A DNA stretch of 64,000 nt from Bettongia penicillata ogilbyi. Its lineage: Eukaryota; Chordata; Mammalia; Diprotodontia; Potoroidae. The stretch covers positions 868,001 to 932,000 of the forward strand of contig JAJHZJ010000756.1 in assembly GCA_023548195.1 (NCBI GenBank), written 5' to 3'. The notes beneath the pieces are model-generated. The model made no database searches. It had not been told where the DNA came from and saw only the letters and a list, made by a program, of their open reading frames with translations. Each line of letters starts with the position of its first letter. The first letter of the stretch is position 1. Made by a program: the position numbers and the translations under genes. Positions 13,201 to 25,757 of the stretch are shown in pieces.

Positions 13201-16200
13201 AGAATCAGTTAGATTTTAGGACTTTTCACAATCCCTGACACATTTCCAATGACCAAAATTGAGTGGGTATCATTTTGATGCATAAATGCAACTACATCAC
13301 AACCTAAACGTGCCCAGAGGAGTTCTCTTTTGATGTAGGGGCCTACCCAGTGCTCTCTAAACTGCCTCGAAGGATACCTCTTTCCACATGAAAGAGACAC
13401 ACTCTTCTAGACCAGGGCTTCTTAAACTATTTCCACTTGAGATCCCTTCAGCACTGCTCTGGGCTGGAGGTGTTATGTGGTCAGTACAGCTCTCAACCAT
13501 CAGCCGACCTTCCAGTGACTCTCATTGTTTCTGAGGTTGAAAAGGACATTGCTAGAGACATTAATGCAAAGGAAAGTTGCAGGTGGCTACTACTGTCATC
13601 GTGCCCCCAGTTGTAAGGGGAAAAGAAAATGCCAGTTAAGTAGTGGTGGCTAAGTATTGTATCCCAGTGTAGACCCAAGGGCTGAGACTCTGAGACTGAA
13701 AGTTCACCTGACCCTAGTCCTTCCTCCCCTGCGCCTCTGAAGCTGACTTCTTGCCTCCCTCATGCAAGGGCAGGGTGCCTGGGCTCCTGTATAGTTGTTC
13801 TTCTACAGAGAAGGTAAGAGAAAGGAGGAGAATAGCTTCTATTTTCCCTCTAGGCCTGCTGCCTTTTTCTCTGCTTTGTGGCCCAGGCCATGTACTAATT
13901 TGCCTGGCTGTACTAATGCTCTATATTCTTTTTTCTTCTTTCATAGGGCACCAATATGAGCTTCCATGACCCTAAAGTGATTTCATCAAATTTTAAATAC
14001 AGTAGAACTCTGTTATGGCACAGATCTTTATTACACAGATTTGGATGTATACCATGGGTCAAATCGTGTCCCCCAAAACATAAAAACTACGTACAGTAAA
14101 AGCCTGTTATATCAAGGTTAGCCTATACCATGGGTATTAGCACCAGTGTGGTGTAGGGGATTCCCTGTATTTAGTGCTCATTTCAGAATGGGGGAAGATG
14201 GCATTTTTATCTCTGCCAAAGGTTTTCTTTGTCATTGTGTAAGAAAACACAGTGATCAAAGAAATGTTAAGAGGTGAATTAGATTTTGGCCAGATTTAGC
14301 TAACTTGAGATGATCTTATGGTTTTCTGAGCTGGAACAGAGTTACTTTTTGAGAGCTCAAAGCAGCAGTACTGCTCCTCCTGAATTGAAAATGCATTTTG
14401 AATTGGGAGAGGGGAAGGTAAGGGGACCAGTTCAGTGTGTCCTAGCATGTACCAGATAGAATTGGAGAAAATGTTGTCATTTTTTAAACTGGACCAGCAT
14501 GTGGAATTCATGAAATTAAAATCTTCCACAGTGCAACATGAAACATCAACAGATGCTTTGAAAAAAAAAAAAAAAGTTTAGCAGTACAATTTTGCAAGAG
14601 GTCATAAAGTTCTATAAATAAACTGAGTTTTTCAGTGTTTTGAAGGAATGGAGTAAGTTGAGACATTTGTGAAATAATGACAGTTCCTTAGTCTTAATTT
14701 AGCTTTTTTCTACATTCTCTTCCCTTTTGAATTGGGATTTATAGTGAAATCAGATTCTAAGAGCTACATTTTGTATCCTCACTCACACTCTTACTTGCTT
14801 TACACTGTAAGAAAACAGGGTTCCTTAAGTGATTGGTGATCTTTTAATCTTGCATCTATATTCTTCTGTGAAAGCAATTAACTGTTAGAATATTTCTATT
14901 TCCATTTTACTATCACCATATTTTAAAATTGGATGTAGTACCAAATCAACCCTTTTATAATACAAGAGAAAAGCTAAATTGACGGGGGAGGCATAGAAAT
15001 TTGTGGAGAGCACTTTTTAATGAAATATGGGACTTAAAAATTCACTGCAAGTGTACCTCACTTTATATGATAGTTACATTTCTGACAGATTGTCAGTTAG
15101 GAGCACAGTCTCAGAGCTGAAAGGGACCTCAAAGGCCCTCTGCTTCAGCCCCCATCACCTTACCAGGAGATTCTGCTATAACATCTATGAACAGTGGTCA
15201 TCCATCCAGTCTCTACTCAAAGACCTTCAGGGATGCCTTCCAAGGTAACTCATTCTACCTTGGTTTAGCCCTAGTTATCAGGAAGTTCTTTATATGTGCC
15301 TCCATAACTTCTGTCCATTTCCTCTAGTTTTGAGACTCAGGAGCATAAGCCTGATCCCTCTTCTGTGTAACAGCCTTTCCCATCTTAAGACTTCTGTCAA
15401 GTCCTCCCTAAGTCTTCCCCAAGCTAAATGGCCCCACTTCCTTTAACTGCTGCTTATGAGGTATAATCCCCAGTTCTGTGAACCATCCTAGGTGCCTTCC
15501 CCAGGAGTTTTGTCAGCATCTTTCTTGTAGTTACTAATGAATTTAAAAATAATACACAACTATATTTTAATTAGAGATAACTTGCTGATTAGAGGAACTA
15601 TGTAGTGAATACTTGAGTAAAGTGAATAACCCCCCCCATTTTATAAAGCGTATTAAGTTGTTTTCAGTCTTGTGAAAGTGAGGTACACTTGGGTGAATTT
15701 TAGGGAAATCTTCTTGCCTGCTTTTCTTTTAGTTTCCTCTTCAGTGACCTTTGGCTTGCACTAACAACTTCAATTCTGTGGGGTTAGGAACCTTATCTGG
15801 GAGCCATTGTTTTAAATCCAGCCCAAGACTTTGTTCTCTCATGTTTGACATGTTTTCTTCCACTGCTCTTAAATAACAAAAAGTGATTGAAGAATAAAGA
15901 AAGGTCAAAAGGAAGAGGGTATGTATCATAAAGGCATAAAGAGAGTTCATTGTGGGATTCACTCCAAGCTAGTTTTGCCTTACGTTGGAATCTAGCTGTG
16001 TTACTCATGAAAGAGCTTGTACTATTGTCTTATTTTGCCAAAAAAAAGGATGTGAAGACAAATGAGGCTTAATGCTGTTCAGTCTCATTCCCCTGAAGTG
16101 TGGCAGCATTGTCTCTGATAGGAAAGAACAGGAAAACATACTTGGTTATTGTGGTTTTAAATGAGAGCTACTTTTCTGAAATGGGGCCACAGGGGTTTGG

Positions 16201-17177
16201 GAGAGGGTGATACTTTTAATTTAGGAACATGATTTTAAAGGATTTAAATTTTCTGAATAAATAAATGTGCTTATTTCAAGTTATACATGTTTTAATTTTG
16301 TTCTTTTTCTCCCATTAAAGATTCCAGTTCTGAATATTCAAATGAAAATTTTTCCAGCACTTTGTACGGTAGCAGGGACCATATTCTCCTGTACAAATTA
16401 CTTCCGTGTAATCTTCACAGGTGGTGTTGGCAAAAACGGATCAACTATAGCAGTAAGTGTACCTTCACTTGCTATTTCTGGTTCAGGTTTGAGCTAAGAT
16501 TTAGAAGAGCTACACTTCAATTTTTTCATTTGAAACTTTTTGTTTAAAAAAAATAGCCATAGTTATATTAATTTATAGTTTTTCCCCTTATCCTTAATAA
16601 CAGACAAACAATAACTTTAGAGTAAATCTGGCTTAGTAAATTTGAACTCACAGGAGAATTCCTCTGTTTTTGTTTTTTACTGAATCCCTGCTGCCATTGC
16701 TTTGTTCAGCTGAAGAAACAGCTGTCGGTCACAGCTTCCACAAATTCCATAAATTTGGAGAAAGGAGAACCAAGTCTGCTCAGACTTCTCAGCAAATTGA
16801 TTTAGTTTCTTTGGGGTGCACTGTGTTCACTCTTTTCTTCTTTTGATTCTATATAGGGAACAAGTGTCCTTTCTCCTTTTCTCCATATTGGATCAGTGAT
16901 TACATTAGCTGCAATGATCTACAAGAAGTCAGCTGTTCAACTCTTCGAAAAACATCCCTGTCTTTATATACTGACATTTGGTTTTGTAGCTGCTAAAATC
17001 ACTAACAAGCTTGTGGTAAGCACTGAAATAAGATACCTAATTTTTGTTTGTTTCAATATTACCTATGTATGAAGTCTGTAATTCTTGAACTTTTTTACCC
17101 TGTAGTTCTGTGGGAAGTCCTTCAAGCTCATTTTCCCTTTCTTCATAATTCTCATGGTGTGTCTTAAAGATAGGCGT

Positions 17178-17226
<49 letters not shown>

Positions 17227-19853
17227 CATCCCCCACCCCTACCCCCCCACCCCCATTGGTCAGTGAGCTTCTTGTATCTCCAGCACTTAGAGCAATCTCT
17301 GAAACATATTAAATGCTTCATAAATGCTTACTGATAAGGAAGGATCTGCGTTCACTTAATGTTCTACTCAACATTTTCCCACCATCCTGAAGCTACAGCT
17401 CCACATTTCAGTTGCTGGAATGTTTATTGCATCCCACAGTTTAACAGCGTGGATTGGACAATACCTCATCTTACTAATTGAGAGCACCAGCTTAGAGCTG
17501 GCTCAAAACAGAAGGCGGCCTGGACCTAGGACTAAGGTAGCCATCCCTCTCTGTCAAGGTACCATCTGAAGGCAGTTGATTTCTTAGGAAAGAACCTGTT
17601 TTCCCTTCCCACATTTTCCATGTGTAAGAGTGAGAGACCTGCCTTCTCCCTTTTCCATCTTCACATACATCTTAGTTTTCCCAGCAGTTAAGTGTCCTCT
17701 GATCTTAGCGATCTTTACATGCCATTGTTTTTGTTCTGCACACACACATCACCACTCCCAGTCCCCCATTGTAGGATGCTGGCTTGCATTCTGATCCTTT
17801 GTCTCAAGCCTCAGATTCTCCTTATCCAGAGCAGCGCAAGGTTAAGTAACCATAGGCCAAGCTGGAGGGAAGAGTGCACAGAATCACAGCTTCACTTGGT
17901 GATAGTGGAAGGCTTTGCCCATCTGGGGTTGTTTTACTCCCTTTTCAGTTTTTTTGAGTTTCAGTTCAGCCATTTCATTTGTGATTTCAGGCAAGTCATT
18001 TTATTTGTGTGAATGTCAGCTAACTTATCTGTCAAATGGGGAGAGTAATACCTGCAACAGGGTTGCTGAGGGGGAACTGTAAAACTGTAAAACCCTGAAT
18101 TAGTATCAGCCAATATTATTTATTATTACTGTCTTCCTTAGGAATTGGTCACAAAATAAGAGTTTTAAAATCATGTCAGCAAGCATTTTATTAAGTGCTG
18201 ATTCTGTGCCATGCAGTGGGCTAAGAACTGGGGCCAAGAACACCCCTGCACCCAGGGAACATAAGACAGGTACATAAAAGAAGTGTAGGGCATGTCTAGG
18301 AAAGGCCTTCTCCAGAAAGTGGGATGTCACCTGAGTGAAAGGATCCAGGGCAACTTGAGAGGCCAGCATGAGGGACAAGGCATTCTAGGCTTGGAGTGTC
18401 ATCTTCAAGGTTTGACAAGTAGATCGTGGGTGTTAGATTATGGAATTAGTGGAAGACAGTGAGGTAAAGGCAAAGGGGGCAAGATTTTGAAGAACTTTAA
18501 ATGCCAACCAGACAACTATGTATTTGATCGTATAAGTAACAGGGAGCCATTGGAGTTCATTGATAGGAGAGTAACATGATTAGACCTTTACCTTGGAAGC
18601 CTCATCCAACTAGTGCCTAAAAGAAGAATCCCTTCTACAAAATACCTCATGAGTAGTTATCCGGTCTTCGTTTGAAGACTCTCAGGAGGGGGAATTCGTT
18701 GTTTCCTGAGATGTCCCATCCCTGCTTTTTCATAGCTCTAATTATTAGGGGCTTGCTACCACCAAAGCCTTGCTGATGCCTCATCACAGCAACTTTCAGA
18801 AACAATAGTCAAGGAAAGAAGCTGTGGCAGTTTCTGCCAAGCTAGAAAGGCTTTGAGGGTGGGTCTGGTGAGGGTCTGTTGTCTGAGAAACAGCCTCACC
18901 TTCAAGAGGCTCATTCCCAGGTGTGGTAGTTGTTGAGTGCACAGCCAGTCTCAGAGGCTTAATTGCTAAGTCATAGAGGAGTTGTGGAAAATAACAGATA
19001 ATTGAAATCGTGAAATGTATTTCCTCTGTAATGAGTTTTTGTTTGTGCAACTAAATAATCTCCAAAAGCAAATTCTGGCACCACACTGTTAGCCAGTGTG
19101 AAGGTGCAGTGCCAGATTCTCTTTTACTTACAGGTTGCACACATGACCAAGAGTGAAATGAGTCTACATGACACAGCCTTCATAGGTCCTGCCCTTTTGT
19201 TTCTGGACCAGTACTTTAACAGCTTTATTGATGAATATATTGTACTTTGGATTGCTCTGGTAAGTGGTATGCTTTGTTTACCTCATTAAGTAAAACTGAC
19301 TTCATTTTGAGGGGCCAGTCTATAATTTCTGACTGAAACCTAAGTTTTCTTAGGTTTCTCTCATAATGATGCACACAAGCTTGCTGTTGATTGAATTTGT
19401 AATGAATAGGAATTAATTTGGAACAATCAGAACATGATGATGCCTCCAGGACTTTGTGAAGTGTTGTTTCTGGGTTTAATGATCATGTATGTCTGTTAAA
19501 TACTCGTATTAGATCCCTACATTCAGTAGCTGCAGAACGTGACTACTGATGTGGCTTGCAAATACGAACTGCCTACTTAAAGGAAAGGAACATGTAGAAA
19601 TTTTATTCATTCTGTTTTTTAGGGATTAAGTGTGATTCTGGTGAAGAGACAGATGCCTTGATATTTTCTTTTTATATGGTCCAGAGAGGTTCCAAATATT
19701 TTGCAGAACTCTAAAAATCTCTTTTCCTTCCAGGTCTTCTCCTTATTTGATTTAATTCGCTACTGTGTCAGTGTCTGCAATCAGATTGCTTCCCACCTAC
19801 GCATAAATGTCTTCAGAATCAAGGCCTCCACAGCACATTCTAATCATCATTAG
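10141..19853 (+). CDS. CEPT1: CEPT1 C-terminal half: choline/ethanolamine phosphotransferase 1, five spliced coding exons
   Basis: Joined exons 10141-10225, 16321-16452, 16857-17015, 19134-19259 and 19734-19853 encode 206 residues plus one split codon. They match the C-terminal half of CEPT1 (416 aa in human, as I recall) almost residue for residue, ending in [12 protein letters not shown]. The enzyme transfers phosphocholine or phosphoethanolamine from CDP-choline or CDP-ethanolamine to diacylglycerol in ER/nuclear membranes, the last Kennedy-pathway step. The part seen holds several hydrophobic membrane segments ([43 protein letters not shown]). The catalytic DG..AR..G..D..D motif belongs to the upstream half and is not in this window. 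All introns are GT-AG and all junction phases agree. The gene is intact where visible. It converges tail to tail with DENND2D. The paralogue CHPT1 is less likely because the sequence follows CEPT1 closely and the neighbour is DENND2D. Confidence 0.95.
10226..16320 (+). other. CEPT1 intron (6.1 kb)
   Basis: AT-rich intron between exons a and b. An L3 fragment lies at 15085-15535, and a possible fragment of a transposon-like repeat starts at 13415 (CTTCTTAAAC). At 13995-14130 there is a repetitive-looking stretch with CAGTAGAACTCTGTTATGGC and a related AGTAAAAGCCTGTTATA. No other gene seen. Confidence 0.7.
15085..15535 (-). repeat. L3/CR1 LINE 3' fragment
   Basis: The reverse strand gives the L3 3' region. 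Plus-strand markers are CCAGTCTCTACTCAAAGACC, AGGAAGTTCTTTATATG, GCATAAGCCTGATCCCTCTT and CTTCTGTCAAGTCCTCCCTA. Confidence 0.7.
16321..16452 (+). CDS. CEPT1: CEPT1 coding exon b
   Basis: A 132-base, phase-0 exon of 44 codons: [19 protein letters not shown] through [11 protein letters not shown]. The acceptor is CCATTAAAG and the donor GTAAGT. It contains the membrane segment around [15 protein letters not shown]. Confidence 0.95.
16857..17015 (+). CDS. CEPT1: CEPT1 coding exon c
   Basis: A 159-base, phase-0 exon of 53 codons: [19 protein letters not shown] through [11 protein letters not shown]. The acceptor is TATATAG and the donor GTAAGC. From memory, human has Ser where this copy reads FVAAK. 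The intron before it is only 404 bases. Confidence 0.95.
17179..17222. repeat. (CA)n microsatellite in CEPT1 intron
   Basis: About 22 uninterrupted CA units, followed by a C-rich tract (17223-17256). It lies 160 bases after a CEPT1 donor. Confidence 0.98.
18165..18600 (+). repeat. ancient interspersed repeat, family not assigned
   Basis: The longest copy of the unit seen at 5470, 26095 and 26285. It starts CAGCAAGCATTTTATTAAGT and goes on with GGAAAGGCCTTCTCCAGAAA, GGCATTCTAGGC, TTTAAATGCCAACCAGA, AGGGAGCCATTGGAGTTCAT and AGTAACATGATTAGACCT. The same text order is common in mammalian genomes. Confidence 0.65.
19134..19259 (+). CDS. CEPT1: CEPT1 coding exon d
   Basis: A 126-base, phase-0 exon of 42 codons: [19 protein letters not shown] through YIVLWIAL. 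The acceptor is TTACTTACAG and the donor GTAAGTGG. Confidence 0.95.
19734..19853 (+). CDS. CEPT1: CEPT1 terminal coding exon with stop codon
   Basis: 120 coding bases, VFSFFD-like start (here [17 protein letters not shown]) to STAHSNHH and TAG at 19851-19853. The acceptor is CCTTCCAG. The short polar tail is the CEPT1 C-terminus. Confidence 0.95.
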   Translation, partial: VFSLFDLIRYCVSVCNQIASHLRINVFRIKASTAHSNHH

Positions 19854-20240
19854 TGACTTAATTGTTATTGTAATAAGAAATAGGAAGCAGATTTTTCTGC
19901 AGGAAAGAATCAGAAAATATTGAGAAGAATGGGGGTGGATAAGAACAAATCTAATTTATAATAATCAATGTTGTATAACTTCTAGTCTTCGTTCTTGGTA
20001 ACACTCCTTAACTAGCCTCTGTGAGAAGGGGGAATTCCAAGTCCTATCCTGTAAAACATACATGTAGTTCTAATGGTTTTGGCCCAAGAAAGCATGCAGG
20101 AAATAATGCCTTGTCTTTGTCATTACCTTTGAATACTGAATAAACTTGTCCTGGGGAGCAGAGCTGCAACAATGGAAAACTCCTGATGTAAACTATTTAC
20201 ACACCATAAGACTGCTACTTTATAATTTTAATAAATCATC
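19854..20240 (+). other. CEPT1: CEPT1 3' UTR (proximal form)
   Basis: Sequence after the CEPT1 stop codon with AATAAA hexamers at 20139-20144 and 20230-20235. A third lies at 20505-20510 and others near 20630, so a longer UTR is possible. No repeat is obvious up to about 20240. The end point is inferred from the hexamers only. Confidence 0.6.
20139..20144 (+). terminator. candidate CEPT1 polyadenylation signal
   Basis: AATAAA about 290 bases after the CEPT1 stop codon, followed by a T/G-containing stretch. AATAAA at 20230-20235 is an equally good alternative. Confidence 0.5.
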
Positions 20241-21259
20241 ATCTTTTAGTGAAATACTTGTTTAGTGTTCACTCAAATTTTCTTTACTAAGGAGCTCAGC
20301 TCATGGCACAGAGATGTCCCACTGGCTCCTTTAGCTGAGCTAGTGCTGGGGACTGTGAGACTGGGCTGAAGGGGTTCCTGTGTTTACATTACCGGGGAAG
20401 GCCAAGTGTTACTAAAGAACGAATGACGGCCTTCTGGGCCTGGGGAGAGCCTCTCAGCATGAAGTATAATGTGGTATCTTTTGTCAATTACTTTTATTTT
20501 TTTAAATAAATATATTATCTAAAAGCCAACTTATTTCTCAATTTTATTCCAGTGGAAAGACTTTAAAAACTAAGTTTTAATGTTTGTTTTTTTGTATGAA
20601 ATTTAAGCAAAATTTATTTCTGCTCTTTAATAAATAAGGAAATTCTATGAGTTGTGTTGTCTTCATCTGTACTGTGGCCTTTTGGTGTTGTGTAAACATT
20701 TTGCTGACTTGTGTGAAGCATTTAGTGAAAGTTTTTTTTTTTTTTTTAAAGGTCCTTATTATCCTTTCAAGACTGGTCATGTAGAGATACCAAAGCCCTC
20801 CATAAATAATCAGTGTGGTTCCTTTTTTTGTTCTTTACTTAGAATAGCTAAGATTCAGTTAGAAATGTGATGCCCTCCTGTATTCCTGTTCCAGTGGTCT
20901 TACAAGAAGAATTTTCACTCCTTCGTAAGGGGGATGACTAGTACAAGGCCCTATATCAGAAAAGCTTTAAACCATTAACTGAACTGCATTTTTTTCCTTA
21001 TCTGAACTTCAGTTCAGATCATGGGATCTGTGTTATTCATTACCCTGGATTGTCAATAACTGCTTTGCTTTGCAAAGCCCTTTCAAGTTAAACAGGATAG
21101 TTAATTCATCTGTAAAAGGGGGGTGAATATACTCTTAGCGTTGTTGTGAGTGAGGTGCTTTAGTAATTACATGTAATGGTATATAAATGTGAGGTAGTCC
21201 TAGTATAGGATCTTTCCAAGACATCACTGTTCATACCAGTAGCCTAGAGACTCCAACAC

Positions 21260-23195
21260 ACATATTGATACTCCCTGAAACACTTTTATTTCCACCCCAG
21301 TCTTTAACTTGCTCATTTCCCATGACCTACCCTTGTACCCCATCTCAGATACAGAGATGGTCATACCCATCTTGCCATCGCTCCACTTCCATGTTCACAA
21401 ACCCCAAAATTCTCTTATCCAATCCATACCTACTGTCTTTCTACCTCCCCCTTTGCCTAATAAGCTCCTCCAATTCCTCACCCCATCAGTTCATTCCCAG
21501 GCCTCTGTCCCTGCACTGAGTACACTCTTCCCTTAGTGAACCAGTTCAACTGGACACTCATTCTTTTGAATCCCTTGCCCCTTATCCTATTACTGATCTT
21601 GCCTCAGCAAACCTTGGCCTCAGATTACTCCCACCATCTGCTGCCTTTGCTTCTCACATGTTTCCAAACAAAGCTAGTGAAAAATCACAAAACCATGCTA
21701 ATTGGATTCACAACAAATTTGTTATATAATCTCAACTAGAACCTCACTGCATCAGAACAGTTGTCTTAATGTTTCCCATAGTTGATTCACTATCCCACTC
21801 ACCACAGCAGCTCCTCTAGATTTTTTCATTCCCCCCCAAACTTCCCTTAGCTCACTCACCCTCCCAAACTGAGAACCTTGCTTCTTTCTCAGACAAAATT
21901 CAGATGATTCACTGAAAGCTTCCTCTTCTCAACTCACCTCTCCCAAATGCCTTCTGTCACAGAAGGTACCTATTTCCTCTCCTCTCACCCTCTTCTTAAC
22001 TCTACAGACAGGCTCCTGATGTCATTCAAACCTTGCTGCTCCCTCCCAAGTTAGTAATGATCTTAGTTGCCCAGTACATTGGTAATCCTCTTACTTGACA
22101 TTTCTGCAGCCTTTGACATTGTCAATCACCCACTTCTTGATTCCTTGTAGGCTTTTGCAATTCTACTCTCAGTTCTATCTGACTGCTCCTTCTCTGGGTC
22201 TTCATCCATGTTGTGCCCCATAACTAACTATCCCAAAGAGTTCTCTTGACCCTCTTCTCCCTCTATACTCTTTCATTTGGTGATCTCATTAGCTCTTCTA
22301 GATTCAGCTGTCATCTCTGTGCTGATAATTCTCACTCCTTATCGAGGCCTAAATTCTCTACTGACTTACAATATTGCAATTTCAACTGCCTACTAGACAT
22401 CTTAAACTCAACATGTCCAAAAGTTATCCCAGTATCTTTTCCCGAAGATACTCCACTCTCCTACTTTCCCAATTACTGTCCTTCCAGTCTCCCAGGCTCA
22501 CAACCTATATACCATTGTAAACTTCTCACTCACCTCACTCCCCAGTCTGTTGCCAAGGCCTATCAGTTTTACCTTCATGATATTTATACACAGTCAGTTC
22601 TCTGACATTTTCAACCACCCCAGGACAGGCCCTCTCATGCCTGCATTGTTACAATAGCTTGCTGGCTTTCTCCTTACTCCAGTACATTCTCCACGCAGCC
22701 ACTGAAATTACCTTCCTAAAGTGCAAATATAACTGTTACTCCCCCTACTCAATAAACTCCAGTAGCTTCCTGTCACCTCTAAGATCAAATACAAAATCCT
22801 CTCCCCACCCCTACCTTTCTGGTCTTTTTATGCCTTACTCCTTACCCCAATCTAGTGACTCCTTGCTGTTCCTCAAACCAGAAACTCTCATTTCTGAGCA
22901 TTTTCCCTGGATATCTCCCATACTTCTCTGTGGCTTCCCTTGCTTCCTTCAATTCCTAGCTATAATCCCATCTTCTATAGTAAGCATTTCCTGGTTCCCC
23001 TTAATTCTAGTGCCTTCCCCTCTATGACCTCTAATTTTCCCTGTATTTAGTTTATTTACATAGTTGGTGGTGTCTGCCATTAGACTGTGAGCTCCTTGAG
23101 GACAGGAATTGTCTTTTGCTTCTCTTTGTACCTTTAGTGCTTAGCACAGGGTCTGGTACATAGTAGGTTCTTAACAAGTGTTTATTAAATGACAG
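21260..23195 (+). mobile_element. L2 LINE, 3' two kilobases with decayed reverse transcriptase ORF
   Basis: CR1-clade L2 retrotransposon. Decayed ORF2 text can be read: ISAAFDIVNHPLLD near 22105-22145 and FSLYTLSFGDLISSS near 22250-22300. The catalytic YADD box is degenerate (CADN). The 3' end shows TGTGAGCTCCTTGAGGACAG and GGTCTGGTACATAGTAGGTT, the usual L2 tail. Several stops and frameshifts make it inactive. Confidence 0.85.
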
Positions 23196-23539
23196 TGTAG
23201 AGATTTAGGACCAACTCCAATGAGCAGTTTCTAGAACCCACTCCTGGATAGAGCTGACCAGTGTTCAGTTAGCTGATACATGAAGTCACTTAGACAGGAT
23301 CTCATTTGAATATACCCTGATTAGGTCTTCATGTTAATATGGCTCAGTAACTGTAGTGTTTCATGTTCTATCACTTATTTAAAAGGGCAAGACTAGTCTT
23401 GAAAGTTAATTTGCCATATAATATGGCGAATGGTAGAACACCAGGAGGGGTTTCATGAGCTTTAGAGGCCTAACATGTTTGACGCTAAGGTGTGTTAGGG
23501 CTAAGGTTCCCACCATGGATTGCTGATTATCTAAGGGCT

Positions 23540-23770
23540 AGCATTTCTGTAGTGCTTTTAAGGTTTGGAAAGTGTTTGTTATCGTTCGATCCTCACAACA
23601 GCCCTTGGGGGGAGGTATTGTTATTATCCCCATTTTACAGCTGAAGAAACAGGCAGATCTTAAGAGATTTGTCCAAGGTCACACAGCTAGCGTCTGAATC
23701 TGAATTCTAATTTAGATCTTGCCTCCCATGTCCAGTGCTCCATTAACTGTGTCACCTAGCTGCCTTCATG
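23540..23770 (-). repeat. MIR-family SINE (well preserved)
   Basis: GCATTTCTGTAGTGCTTTTA, CCCCATTTTACAGCTGAAGA, TTTGTCCAAGGTCACACAGC and TGTGTCACCTAGCTGCC follow in order. A close relative lies at 42260. Confidence 0.85.
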
Positions 23771-24219
23771 TCAGTGACAATTTGAAAGTCTAGGGTAGTT
23801 ATTTCCAAAGTCAGTTTTCCATACACAGGAAGCATCTGGGCAGAGGATGAAATGTCTTGTCAGTTGTTGTAGAGGTGAGATTGCACACATGATCCTCTAA
23901 AATCATTTACAGCTCTTAATTTTCTACCTTATTTTCTTAGTGAGAGGAAAGGCCATCCATCACAAGAAACATTTGATAGTTCAACTGGGCTTGTTTCAGG
24001 TCAATCAAGAGATAGTGTTCAAAAATGGAGACTGGCTAAATTGATGGGGAAATGAGAGATTAGCATCCCCTAACCCCCAATAAAAATGAGTGTTATTTGA
24101 CATATCTCTTTTCCCTTACTTAGATTTTCTTGTTTTCCCTGAAAGTTCTTTCCATAATAGCTAAAGGGACCCATCCTCAACTTTCTCTAGCTTCATTCAC
24201 CCATCTAAACTGGCAAGTG

Positions 24220-24526
24220 TATGCGTTCGTCCTCCATTGCCAAAGAAGACCACGCCATTAGAGAAATAATGACATGACTTACACTTGACTTTGTTTTGAG
24301 TGAGGGAGGGCTGTACAGGTCATCAGCCTCACTTGTCCTCCAGAGCCATCTGAATCCAGGGACCAGATATTCATCAGGATAACTGGAGATAACCCAGGAT
24401 GAGGCAATTGGGGTTAAGTGACTTGCCCAAGGTCACACAGTGTCAAGTGTCTGCGGTGAGATTTGAACTCAGGTCCTCCTGACTCTTGCACTGGTGTTCT
24501 ATCTGTTGCACCACCTAGCTGCCCCA
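24220..24526 (+). mobile_element. composite SINE, copy 1
   Basis: The 5' half starts near TCCATTGCCAAAGAAGACCA. The 3' half is a reversed tRNA-like/MIR-like unit (GACTTGCCCAAGGTCACACA to CACCACCTAGCTGCCCC). It is flanked by AAACTGGCAAGTG at 24207-24219 and AAACTGGTAAGTG at 24527-24539, a 13-base target-site duplication with one mismatch. Confidence 0.85.
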
Positions 24527-24734
24527 AAACTGGTAAGTGATCACAGGGGCAAAGCAGAATGTTTCACATGTGGTATTGTACTGGACTTTAGGTTATCCTC
24601 AAAGTCAGGGAGAGGACCCTAAACAGTCCTCTCCCTCCGCCATTCTCCCATGGCCCATACTGGAGCCAGTCTCACTCTTGTTGGAGAGCAGCAGCCTAAA
24701 GTCTGGGTCCTGCAGATTTGAGTTGGTTTTGTTC

Positions 24735-24895
24735 ATAGATAATAGATTTAAAGGTGGAAAGTACTAGAGTTCATCCTGTACATTTTCCCCTCCCACTCCT
24801 CCATTTTATAGGTGAGAAAGAGACTTGCTCAAGATCATACAAAGTAACTGAGGAAAGGTTTGAATCCCTGTCCTTAGACTCCAAAGCCTCCTTTT
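24735..24895 (-). repeat. MIR-like SINE remnant
   Basis: AGATTTAAAGGTGGAAAGTA, CTCCATTTTATAGGTGAGAA, GATCATACAAAGTAACTGAG and GGTTTGAATCCCTG are in reverse MIR order. Confidence 0.6.
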
Positions 24896-25299
24896 CCTTT
24901 ATCACCAACAGTTGAGACCTTTGCCAGGGAACAAATCTCCCTTGGAGTTCCCTTAATGCTCTGACCAAAATCGCAGCCAAGGTAGTGCTATATCCCCCAA
25001 GGAAGGAGCTGGTCATGGTGTAGGCATGTGGGTCCTACTTTCTAACTCTCATAGCTCAGATAATGACCCTTAGTGGAAAAGAAGGCAAACAATGTTGGGA
25101 CTATAATGTAGGAATCATCTGGACCAACATTGTCCATCAATGCAGAAAACTAATAGGCTATAGCTATTAGCATAAAGGAAAGTGCTGAACCATCAAATGA
25201 TTGTTTCTGGAAGAAATGATTCTGGAAGGCCATGCTCCCCAATTCTGCCCATCTGTGCTGAGATACTGAAGAGAGATGCCTAAAATAACAAGAACATTT

Positions 25300-25757
25300 T
25301 CCACCTTTATTCACATTCTCACAGGCTTTGTTTGTTAAGGGTTTGGACCTCTGGGTAAGAGCTGTTGTTTGTGCTTCTTGTACTGGATACTGAGAACAGT
25401 AATCCCTAAGGAAGGAGCAAAGCACCAGGGTCAGAATTTCTAGGACAGAGAATACCCAGGAGAATCACAGCAGCTATGACCTAATCACTGCTCGACTTGG
25501 CGCCCCCTTCCAGAAAACAAGGGGTTGGAGCCTTGGGATATTTTCTTGGGAAGAAAAAAGCTGGACCCTGTGAAAATCCCAAGGTACTAGCTCCAAGTAC
25601 TGGCTTGAAACTGGGCTCGGCTGCCAAAGGTAACCTATCCTCAAACCTGACAACACTGATGTCCTGAGACCAAACTAGCTGTGGTTCAGGACAGAGTCCA
25701 AGTCTACTCCAGACAGAGCTGGGCTGCAGGCTGAGTCACTCCTGGCTCCTACATTCC
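25300..25757 (-). other. DENND2D: probable DENND2D 3' UTR
   Basis: Minus-strand sequence after the stop codon, up to an AATAAA hexamer (TTTATT on + at 25306-25311). The end point is inferred from that hexamer; no other signal defines it. Confidence 0.5.

Larger units (their letters stand above)
17016..19133 (+). other. CEPT1 intron (2.1 kb)
   Basis: Holds the (CA)n tract, a short L2-type 3' end (17262-17335), a MIR remnant (17955-18115), an unassigned ancient repeat (18165-18600) and an L3-like piece (18605-18770). No other gene seen. Confidence 0.7.
20511..25299. other. intergenic region between convergent CEPT1 and DENND2D
   Basis: Contains a T-run near 20732, the L2 LINE (21260-23195), a MIR (23540-23770), a composite SINE (24220-24526) and another MIR-like piece (24735-24895). 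No gene was seen. Confidence 0.7.

Noticed and set aside
17037..17219. Open frame starting with VCVCVC
   Set aside because: It is a translation of the (CA)n tract.
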